5,329 nt of DNA, from assembly GCA_964452575.1 (NCBI GenBank), contig CAYVMN010000254.1, positions 1 through 5,329 of the forward strand, written 5' to 3'. Source of the stretch: CAYVMN01 sp964452575. Its GTDB lineage: Bacteria > Desulfobacterota > DSM-4660 > Desulfatiglandales > Desulfatiglandaceae. The stretch's first letter is position 1. Every line of letters starts with the position of its first letter. The position numbers were made by a program, and so were the translations under genes. The notes below the pieces were generated by a model, which worked only from the letters and a program-made list of their open reading frames with translations, had not been told where the DNA came from and made no database searches. Positions 1 through 5,329 of this stretch are shown one piece after another.

Positions 1-1487
1 CCGTAAGGAAGCTGGTTGAGATCCATTATGAGCGGGGGAATCTTGATTTTTACAGGGGCCGCTTCAGGGTGAGGGGGGATGTCTTGGACATCTATCCGGT
101 CCATGAAGAGGATCGGGCAGTGAGGATCTGCTTTTTTGGAGATGAGGTGGAATCGGTCCATGAGATTGACCCCTTGACCGGAAAGACCCTGAGGGACCTT
201 AACCGGATAACCGTCTATCCTGCTACCCACTATGTGACCTCCCCGGATATCAGGGAGAGGGCGATCCGGGCGATTCAACGGGAGCTGGAGGAGAGGATCC
301 GCGCCTTCCAGTCTCAGGGCAAGCTCCTTGAGGCCCAGCGGATTGAAGAGCGCACACGGTTCGACCTGGAGATGATGATCGAAATGGGTTATTGCCACGG
401 CATTGAGAATTATTCCCGCCACCTGACCGGGAGGGCGCCAGGGGAGCCCCCTCCGACCCTCCTGGACTATTTCCCAAAGGACTTCCTGGTCATCATAGAC
501 GAGAGTCATATTTCCATCCCACAGCTAAATGGCATGTATCGAGGGGACAGGTCACGGAAAGAGACCTTGGTGCGCTACGGGTTCCGCCTGCCTTCGGCCC
601 TCGACAACAGGCCCTTGAGGTTTGACGAGTTCGAGTCAAGGGTAATACAGACCCTCTACGTCTCAGCCACCCCCGGACCTTACGAACTTCAAAGGAGCCA
701 GAGGACCGCTGAACAGATCATCAGGCCGACCGGCTTATCGGATCCTGAAATCATGATAAGGCCTGCCAAGAATCAGGTGGATGACCTCCTTGGCCTGATC
801 AATAAGAGGGTGGAACTGGGCGAGCGAGTCCTTGTTACTACATTGACAAAGAGGATGGCCGAGGACCTGAGTGAATACTACTCGGACCTGGGAGTAGATG
901 TCAGATACATGCACTCCGACATAAAGACCATTGAGAGGATGGAGATCATAAGGGATCTCAGATTGGGCCTCTTTGATGTCCTCGTGGGTATAAATCTGTT
1001 GCGGGAGGGGCTTGACCTTCCGGAGGTCTCACTCGTCGCCATACTTGACGCGGACAAGGAGGGTTTTCTCCGCTCAGAGAGATCCCTTATACAGACCTGC
1101 GGGAGAGCGGCCAGGAATATCAACGGAACCGTGGTCCTCTACGGCGACCGGATTACCGATTCCATGAGGAGGGCCATCGACGAGAGCAGTAGACGACGCA
1201 CGATACAGTTGGAATACAACAAGATTCATGATATCACGCCGGCATCCATCCGGAAAAATATCGATAACATCCTGGGTTCCTCATATGAGGCCGATTACGT
1301 AACGGTTCCGATCGTTGCAGAAGAGGAGAGGCCATATGTGACCCTGGATGACCTTGAGGGAATGATAGGGGAGCTTACCACCCGGATGAAGGATGCATCA
1401 GCCAGCCTGGATTTCGAGAGGGCGGCGGCCATCAGGGATCAGATAAGGGACCTTGAGAAAAGAGGACTCGAGATGAGCCTATCTTGA
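1..1487 (+). CDS. uvrB: UvrABC excinuclease subunit UvrB, 5'-truncated by window edge
   Basis: UvrB is the ATP-dependent damage-verification subunit of nucleotide excision repair. It is loaded onto DNA by UvrA and then recruits the nuclease UvrC, in the cytoplasm. The reading frame is open from base 3 (VRKLVEIHYERG...) to the TGA at 1485-1487, about 494 residues of a protein usually near 660-670. The start codon, Walker A motif and DNA-gripping beta-hairpin are therefore off the left edge; the GTG at 69 is internal and not a start. Visible in order: the end of domain 1 and the UvrA-interacting domain (to about base 330), the DESH helicase motif II (498-509), the GMYRGDRSRK and GFRLPSALDNRP signatures, SATPG (663-677), the LREGLDLP region (about 1000-1025), motif VI QTCGRAARN (1092-1118) and the C-terminal UVR coiled-coil that binds UvrC (about 1348-1470). 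Motif VI usually reads QTIGRAARN, so Cys is a small deviation. No frameshift is seen. Identity is very secure. Confidence 0.97.
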   Translation, partial: VRKLVEIHYERGNLDFYRGRFRVRGDVLDIYPVHEEDRAVRICFFGDEVESVHEIDPLTGKTLRDLNRITVYPATHYVTSPDIRERAIRAIQRELEERIRAFQSQGKLLEAQRIEERTRFDLEMMIEMGYCHGIENYSRHLTGRAPGEPPPTLLDYFPKDFLVIIDESHISIPQLNGMYRGDRSRKETLVRYGFRLPSALDNRPLRFDEFESRVIQTLYVSATPGPYELQRSQRTAEQIIRPTGLSDPEIMIRPAKNQVDDLLGLINKRVELGERVLVTTLTKRMAEDLSEYYSDLGVDVRYMHSDIKTIERMEIIRDLRLGLFDVLVGINLLREGLDLPEVSLVAILDADKEGFLRSERSLIQTCGRAARNINGTVVLYGDRITDSMRRAIDESSRRRTIQLEYNKIHDITPASIRKNIDNILGSSYEADYVTVPIVAEEERPYVTLDDLEGMIGELTTRMKDASASLDFERAAAIRDQIRDLEKRGLEMSLS

Positions 1488-1635
1488 GATAAATGTAACC
1501 GCTTTGAAACCGGGCAATGGCGGTTTCCCTCGGATAGACGCAAGGCCGCAAAAGGGCCAAGATGGTTCCAAGAAATGGCCTGCAACAGGCACTGAGAGAG
1601 GCAGGCAAATAAGGGAAGGGAATCTGGGTTAAAAG
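1488..1635. other. Intergenic region with clustered inverted repeats between uvrB and the decarboxylase gene
   Basis: No coding potential is convincing here. Seen directly: a 7-bp perfect inverted repeat GAAACCG/CGGTTTC (1506-1512 with 1521-1527, 8-nt loop), an overlapping alternative AACCGC/GCGGTT (1497-1502 with 1520-1525), and a GCCTG-CAA-CAGGC hairpin (1578-1590). None is followed by a run of T, so none is a textbook intrinsic terminator. I could not place a good -35/-10 pair in this stretch. The decarboxylase gene may therefore be read through from uvrB or use a promoter type that I do not recognise. Confidence 0.5.
1506..1527 (+). terminator. Possible weak terminator or mRNA 3'-end hairpin after uvrB
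   Basis: A perfect 7-bp stem, GAAACCG paired with CGGTTTC, with an 8-nt loop lies 18 nt after the uvrB stop codon. The position suits a transcript end or a stabilising 3' hairpin. The stem is followed by CCTCGG and not by a T-run, which argues against efficient factor-independent termination. It competes with the overlapping 1497-1525 pairing. Confidence 0.25.
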
Positions 1636-1643
1636 ATGAAATC

Positions 1644-1648
1644 AGGGG
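1644..1648 (+). promoter_or_regulatory. Probable ribosome binding site favouring the 1654 start
   Basis: AGGGG lies 5 nt upstream of the ATG at 1654 and can pair with the 16S anti-Shine-Dalgarno sequence, with one G-U wobble. The in-frame ATG at 1636 has only an AAGGG (1616-1620) about 15 nt upstream, which is too far. This is the reason for preferring 1654 over 1636 as the start of the decarboxylase gene. Confidence 0.5.
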
Positions 1649-1653
1649 ATAAT

Positions 1654-3018
1654 ATGAAAGAGCCAGATGAGACAGGTCTGAAGGGGGTTGAGGAGGCCCT
1701 GGGGGCCTTTGAGGATCTAAGAAGAGACGACTCCCCCCTTGATCAGGTATTCCCAAGGCTCAAATCCCGTTATGAATCACTGGATGAGCGGGAGAAGGAG
1801 GGTCTTTTCAGAGGGCTCATCGAGCAGATAGAAGTGGGCAAGCCGGAGATTGATCCGCTCTTAAAGGCCTTGCTCAGGTGCCCACAGGGTGACCCCCGAT
1901 GGGCCTCCCTTCTCGCAGAGTTCAGGAGACGTGCCCATTCGCCCCGTTTGAGGCTCTTCCGAAAGATATCCCGCTCACCCGGAGGACTTAAATTCTTGCT
2001 GGATTTTCGAAGAGACCTCCTCTCCATTCGCCGGCGTTCAAGCCTTGATCTGGACCCCCTCGATTCAGATATCGTCTTCCTTTTCGAGATGCTCTTCCAG
2101 GAAGGGTTCCTCTATCTGGAAGAGATCACCCTCGACTCTGCCTACAAGCAGATAGAGTTGATCAAGAACCTTGATATGGTTCATCCCATGGTCAGCATTG
2201 AGGAGATGGGCCAGCGGCTGGGGAGGGACAGAAGATGTTTTGGCCTTTACCACCGCCTCATCCCTTACGAGCCTATTATCTTTATTGAGGTTGCCCTGAC
2301 AGAAGGGCTTGTAAGAAATATCTCTCAAATCATGGCCGGCGGGAAAGGCAACCAGAAGGCAAGGGTCGATACTGCCATTTTCTATTCCATCAATAACACC
2401 CAAAATGGACTGGCCGGCCTCGGCCTCGGGAAGATCCTGATCGGGAGGGTGGTGGACTATCTCAGGAATGAAAATGAAAGGATAAGGAACTTTGCCACCC
2501 TTAGCCCTGTCCCTGGGTTTTGGAAGGGCTATCTCAGGCCTCTATTAGAGGGAAAAGATGAGAGTTTTGACTTGAAAGAAATCGATGTCATGTCCTTTTT
2601 CTCCAAGAAAGGGATAGGGAAGATCATGGAGGCAGCGGGCGAGGGTGAGCGTGATCATTTGCGCTTTAACAGGGCACTCCTCTCGGTCTTGTCGGACGAG
2701 TCATGGGCAATGAAAGAGGAGTTCAAGGATGTCCTCCGCGGGCCTCTGGTAAAGATCGCCTATCAGTATGTGGCAAATGAGAAAAATCCCCGAAATAAGC
2801 CCCTTAATCCTGTTGCCAGTTTCCACCTGGGTAATGGCGCTACTGTCTCCGAGAGGGATATCAACTTCTTGGCCAACCCATCAAGCCGGGGACTGAGAGA
2901 GTCCTGCGGGGTCATGGTCAATTATATCTATAGTTCGAGTTGGTTGAGCCAGGTTCGAAGGTCATTGAGGTGGTTCGATAGGGTGGAAATCAAAGGCCTG
3001 TTTGGCCGTAGCGCCTGA
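1654..3018 (+). CDS. Malonyl-CoA decarboxylase (MCD family)
   Basis: It probably converts malonyl-CoA to acetyl-CoA and CO2 (EC 4.1.1.9) in the cytoplasm. The product is 454 residues from ATG 1654, or 460 from ATG 1636, which is close to bacterial MCDs of about 460 residues. The later ATG is chosen for its better-spaced AGGGG; an in-frame TAA at 1630 rules out anything further upstream. The first ~135 residues are charged and helical, as in the family's N-terminal bundle. The rest matches the GNAT-like catalytic domain (numbering from 1654): FIEVALT at 210-216, DTAIFYSINNTQNG at 239-252, FATLSPVPGF at 280-289 and FHLGNGA at 390-396. A further block, NPSSRGLRESCGVMVNY, lies at 408-424. In characterised MCDs a Ser in the SPxPGF block and a His in the HLxNGA block form the catalytic pair; here they are S284 and H391, so the enzyme looks active. 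There is no signal peptide or membrane segment. The physiological source of malonyl-CoA cannot be read from this window. Confidence 0.92.
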   Translation: MKEPDETGLKGVEEALGAFEDLRRDDSPLDQVFPRLKSRYESLDEREKEGLFRGLIEQIEVGKPEIDPLLKALLRCPQGDPRWASLLAEFRRRAHSPRLRLFRKISRSPGGLKFLLDFRRDLLSIRRRSSLDLDPLDSDIVFLFEMLFQEGFLYLEEITLDSAYKQIELIKNLDMVHPMVSIEEMGQRLGRDRRCFGLYHRLIPYEPIIFIEVALTEGLVRNISQIMAGGKGNQKARVDTAIFYSINNTQNGLAGLGLGKILIGRVVDYLRNENERIRNFATLSPVPGFWKGYLRPLLEGKDESFDLKEIDVMSFFSKKGIGKIMEAAGEGERDHLRFNRALLSVLSDESWAMKEEFKDVLRGPLVKIAYQYVANEKNPRNKPLNPVASFHLGNGATVSERDINFLANPSSRGLRESCGVMVNYIYSSSWLSQVRRSLRWFDRVEIKGLFGRSA

Positions 3019-3043
3019 TGGATCTCGCGTCCCTGCTTTTGTC

Positions 3044-3073
3044 TTGACAGGTTTTGGACCCATTCACTATAGT
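3044..3073 (+). promoter_or_regulatory. Sigma70-type promoter for the FAD/Fe-S oxidoreductase gene
   Basis: A consensus -35 box TTGACA (3044-3049) is followed after an 18-bp spacer by TATAGT (3068-3073), five of six matches to the -10 consensus. Transcription would start near 3080, giving a leader of roughly 105 nt. A weak inverted repeat GCTA-GATCA-TAGC (3083-3095) lies just downstream of the expected start and could be an operator, though four-base arms may be chance. The promoter starts only 26 bp after the decarboxylase stop codon, so the downstream gene can be expressed independently even if readthrough also occurs. Confidence 0.75.
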
Positions 3074-3160
3074 TACTTTATAGCTAGATCATAGCCACAT
3101 TAGAGCTGTTAACGGGCAGGCCTGTCGTCGAGTCTTGTGCCGCAAAATCGGAGTATCCAG

Positions 3161-3175
3161 CCTGTAGAATACAGG
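3161..3175 (+). promoter_or_regulatory. Leader hairpin or operator palindrome overlapping the ribosome binding site
   Basis: CCTGTA-GAA-TACAGG is a perfect 6-bp inverted repeat with a 3-nt spacer. Its right arm supplies the first three bases (AGG, 3173-3175) of the AGGAGG ribosome binding site. As RNA it would partly hide the Shine-Dalgarno sequence. As DNA it has the GT...AC symmetry typical of many GntR-family operators, which often control lactate or glycolate genes. Which of these applies, if either, is inference. Confidence 0.4.
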
Positions 3176-3178
3176 AGG
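3173..3178 (+). promoter_or_regulatory. Strong Shine-Dalgarno AGGAGG
   Basis: AGGAGG is a full match to the anti-Shine-Dalgarno core and lies 7 nt before the ATG at 3186. It fixes the start of the oxidoreductase gene over the later in-frame ATG codons. Confidence 0.85.
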
Positions 3179-3185
3179 TTGGTTG

Positions 3186-5329
3186 ATGGATATTATACCC
3201 GAGATCGCCCAGATAGTTGGGGCGGAAAACGTCTTTCATGATCGCACCGAATGTCTCTGTTACTCGAGAGACATGTCGGTCCACCAGGGTGTGCCGGACG
3301 CAGTGGTCTTCGCACGAACCACTGAGCAGGTCTCGGCCTTAATGAAGCTGGCCCGCAGGGAAAAGATCCCGGTGACACCCAGGGGTACCGGCACCAGCAC
3401 AACCGGGGCGGTCTTGCCCGTAAAGGGCGGGATACTGCTGGACCTCCACCTGATGAACAGGATCCTCGAAGTCAACAGAAACGATTTCTATGCCCGCCTG
3501 GAGCCAGGGGTCGTATGCATGCAGTTGAATACACTCCTTGCCAAGGACAACCTCATGTTCCCCCCCAATCCTGGGAGCGAGGTGGTTGCCACCGTCGGAG
3601 GGATGGTCTCCACAAATGCAAGCGGCCACAGGGCGGTAAAGTACGGGACCACCAGGGACTACATAAAGGGCCTCAAGGTCGTGCTTGCAGACGGCACAGT
3701 AGTCGAGACCGGAACCACTGCCCCCAAGACATCCCTGGGGTATGATCTGACCCGACTCTTCTGTACGGCCGAAGGCACCCTGGGTGTCATCACCGAGGTG
3801 ATCGTGAAGCTGGAACCAAAGCCCGAATACGGGGCCCTGGCCCTTGCCATATTCGGTGATATCAATGCAGCCGGGGACGCGGTGACCGAGGTTACCACCT
3901 CGGGCATCAAGTTGGCCGGCTGCGAGATAATGGACAAATTCAGCCTCAAGGTGGTTGAGAAGGCCCTAGGGAAGGATGTTAGCAAGATGGAGGCCCTCTT
4001 GATAATGGAGGCGGACGGGGTCAGAAATGTGGTGATCCGCGATATGAACAAGATTGAAGAGATCTGCAAGAGATACCACGTGCTTGAATTCGAATGGACC
4101 GATGATCCTCAAAAGAGGGAAGAGATGATGAGGGCAAGGGGTGGACTGGTCCCAACCCTTTCAAGGATCAAACCGGGAAACCGGCTGGTGGCCATTGCAG
4201 AGGACCTGGGTGTACCCTCCACAAAGATCCCGGAGACCATCCGAAAGGCCCAGGCCATCTCGGAAAAATACGACATCCTGATTGCCACATTTGGGCACGT
4301 GGGGGATGGAAATGTCCATACCACATTTGTCTGTGACGTCAGGAGCAGGGAGGACTGGGATCACTTAAGACCTGCCGCAGAAGAACTGGTAAAGACGGCG
4401 ATTGAAATGAAAGGTACCCTCAGTGCAGAGCATGGGACCGGGCTGACCCGTGCCCCGCATATTGGGCAGCAACTGGGGCCTGGACTGGAGGTGATGCGGA
4501 AGATAAAGCGTGCCCTCGATCCTGACAACATATTGAATCCCGGGAAGATGGGGCTTGAGATATCGGAGGAGAAAGACGATATATACAATTATTTTGTCTT
4601 TCAACCGCTCCTGGACCATCCTGAAGGAGTTAATTCCCTCGGTGAGGCGGTTGACAACGAAGTCCTTGCCTGTATCCACTGCGGGTTCTGCCGTCTTGGG
4701 TGTCCCACCTTCAGCGTGACCCACCGGGAAGGGAGGAATGCCAGGGGAAGGAATGCCCTTGCCTATTACTACTTGACCGGCACCGTGGAGCCCTCCAGTG
4801 AGTTTGCAGAGGCCTTTTACACCTGCAACACCTGCCAGGCGTGCACCTACTTCTGTCCTGCCCGCATAAGGGTGGACGAGATCGTGGAAGGGGTCAGAAG
4901 GAGGCTATATGCCGCCGGGCTCGCCCCGGCACCGCTCCTGGCTGTGAGGGACAATATCCTTAAGACAGGAAACGTCTACGCAAGTGCGAGGGAGAAGAGG
5001 ATCGACATCTACCCCTCACCCCTTAAGGATAAAATCCATAGGGGGGAGATAAAACCCAAGGCCGAGACACTCCTCTTCATGGGCTGTGTCCCAAGCTATC
5101 TGGACATGAAGATGGTCCCCAGCCTGATCAAGCCTCTGGATGCTGCCCGAGTGGACTATACCACCCTTGCAGCCGAAGAGGGTTGCTGCGGTTTCCCCTT
5201 ATTCCTTATGGGCTCAAACGAGTTCGAATCGCATGCTGCCCGGCTCATCGAGAAGATCAGGGCCACTGGGGCCCGCGAGCTGGTCACCCCCTGCGCCGGT
5301 TGCTTCAAGGCCTTTAAGAAGATCTATCC
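3186..5329 (+). CDS. FAD-linked 2-hydroxyacid dehydrogenase fused to Fe-S/CCG subunit (GlcD-GlcF type), 3'-truncated
   Basis: The frame is open from ATG 3186 to the window end, 714 codons with no stop, so the C-terminus is missing. Domains in order: an FAD-binding PCMH-type domain (about residues 35-215) with the pyrophosphate loop RGTGTSTTG at 66-74, NPGSE near 128-132 and the typical FCTAEGTLGVIT block; then an FAD-linked oxidase C-terminal domain (to about 455) with GHVGDGNVH at 370-378, EHGTG at 415-419 and NILNPGKM ending at 455. A short linker leads to two [4Fe-4S] motifs, CX2CX2CX3CP with Cys 496, 499, 502, 506 and Cys 547, 550, 553, 557. Next is a complete CCG domain: C634, C667-C668-G669, C703 and C706. 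This is the architecture of glycolate oxidase GlcD and GlcF, or D-lactate dehydrogenase with its Fe-S partner, on one chain. It likely oxidises a 2-hydroxy acid and sends electrons from flavin through Fe-S centres to a membrane or soluble carrier. The exact substrate cannot be told. Relatives have a second CCG domain, expected beyond the edge. No signal peptide is visible. Confidence 0.9.
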   Translation, partial: MDIIPEIAQIVGAENVFHDRTECLCYSRDMSVHQGVPDAVVFARTTEQVSALMKLARREKIPVTPRGTGTSTTGAVLPVKGGILLDLHLMNRILEVNRNDFYARLEPGVVCMQLNTLLAKDNLMFPPNPGSEVVATVGGMVSTNASGHRAVKYGTTRDYIKGLKVVLADGTVVETGTTAPKTSLGYDLTRLFCTAEGTLGVITEVIVKLEPKPEYGALALAIFGDINAAGDAVTEVTTSGIKLAGCEIMDKFSLKVVEKALGKDVSKMEALLIMEADGVRNVVIRDMNKIEEICKRYHVLEFEWTDDPQKREEMMRARGGLVPTLSRIKPGNRLVAIAEDLGVPSTKIPETIRKAQAISEKYDILIATFGHVGDGNVHTTFVCDVRSREDWDHLRPAAEELVKTAIEMKGTLSAEHGTGLTRAPHIGQQLGPGLEVMRKIKRALDPDNILNPGKMGLEISEEKDDIYNYFVFQPLLDHPEGVNSLGEAVDNEVLACIHCGFCRLGCPTFSVTHREGRNARGRNALAYYYLTGTVEPSSEFAEAFYTCNTCQACTYFCPARIRVDEIVEGVRRRLYAAGLAPAPLLAVRDNILKTGNVYASAREKRIDIYPSPLKDKIHRGEIKPKAETLLFMGCVPSYLDMKMVPSLIKPLDAARVDYTTLAAEEGCCGFPLFLMGSNEFESHAARLIEKIRATGARELVTPCAGCFKAFKKIY

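Noticed and set aside
69..71. GTG as the start codon of the first gene
   Set aside because: The frame stays open upstream to base 3 and encodes conserved UvrB sequence (EIHYERG...FYRGRFRV), so the gene is simply cut by the window edge.
1484..1512. Promoter with TTGAGA at the uvrB stop or TTGAAA at 1504
   Set aside because: Neither hexamer is followed at 16-18 bp by anything like TATAAT.
1439..1756. 105-residue minus-strand open frame spanning the uvrB to decarboxylase intergenic region
   Set aside because: Both ends overlap secure + strand genes and the product is a Pro/Leu/Ser-rich sequence without a motif, so it gives no reason to call a gene.
3161..3175. SOS (LexA) box, because of CTGT...ACAG
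   Set aside because: The gammaproteobacterial LexA box needs CTGT-N8-ACAG; here the gap is 5, and the downstream gene is not a DNA repair gene.
3515..3745. 76-residue + strand open frame
   Set aside because: It lies inside the oxidoreductase gene in another frame; its basic, Gly/Arg-rich product is typical of a shifted reading of GC-rich codons.
3659..4069. 136-residue open frame on the minus strand
   Set aside because: It lies wholly inside the clear FAD-binding oxidoreductase frame, has Ser/Thr/Arg-rich low-quality composition and no recognisable domain; it is an antisense shadow.
4365..4724. 119-residue open frame on the minus strand
   Set aside because: It is antisense to the FAD-oxidase C-terminal domain and first Fe-S motif, with no domain signature; the + strand frame explains the sequence.

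Overview
The window is ordinary-looking bacterial chromosome with three genes, all on the + strand: the 3' two thirds of uvrB, a complete malonyl-CoA decarboxylase gene, and the first ~714 codons of a large FAD plus iron-sulfur 2-hydroxyacid dehydrogenase that runs off the right edge. GC content is moderate. All three genes use AGG/AGA arginine codons heavily and look alike in composition, so nothing points to recent transfer. A fused GlcD/GlcF-type protein with heterodisulfide-reductase-like cysteine domains, next to acyl-CoA metabolism, would fit an anaerobic or sulfate-reducing lineage such as Desulfobacterota. That taxonomic guess is inference only.

Layout. Bases 1-1487 encode UvrB from within the UvrA-interaction region to the C-terminus, including the helicase motifs DESH, SATPG and QTCGRAARN and the C-terminal UVR domain. 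Bases 1488-1653 hold no gene but carry several short inverted repeats, none followed by a convincing U-tract. Bases 1654-3018 encode malonyl-CoA decarboxylase; an alternative start lies at 1636. Bases 3019-3185 contain a strong sigma70-type promoter (TTGACA, 18 bp, TATAGT), a leader of roughly 105 nt, and an AGGAGG ribosome binding site whose first bases are the 3' arm of a perfect 6-bp hairpin. From 3186 to the window end is the oxidoreductase: FAD-binding domain, FAD-linked oxidase C-terminal domain, two four-cysteine [4Fe-4S] motifs and one complete CCG cysteine-rich domain.

How they might work together. UvrB (nucleotide excision repair) is probably just a neighbour. Malonyl-CoA decarboxylase makes acetyl-CoA from malonyl-CoA, and the flavin/Fe-S enzyme probably oxidises a 2-hydroxy acid such as D-lactate or glycolate and passes electrons on. 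They share strand and adjacency and no terminator is visible between them, but the oxidoreductase has its own promoter, so a shared pathway is not shown. No mobile element, CRISPR array, tRNA or rRNA was seen, and I found no clearly new system. The least explained element is the leader of the oxidoreductase gene.
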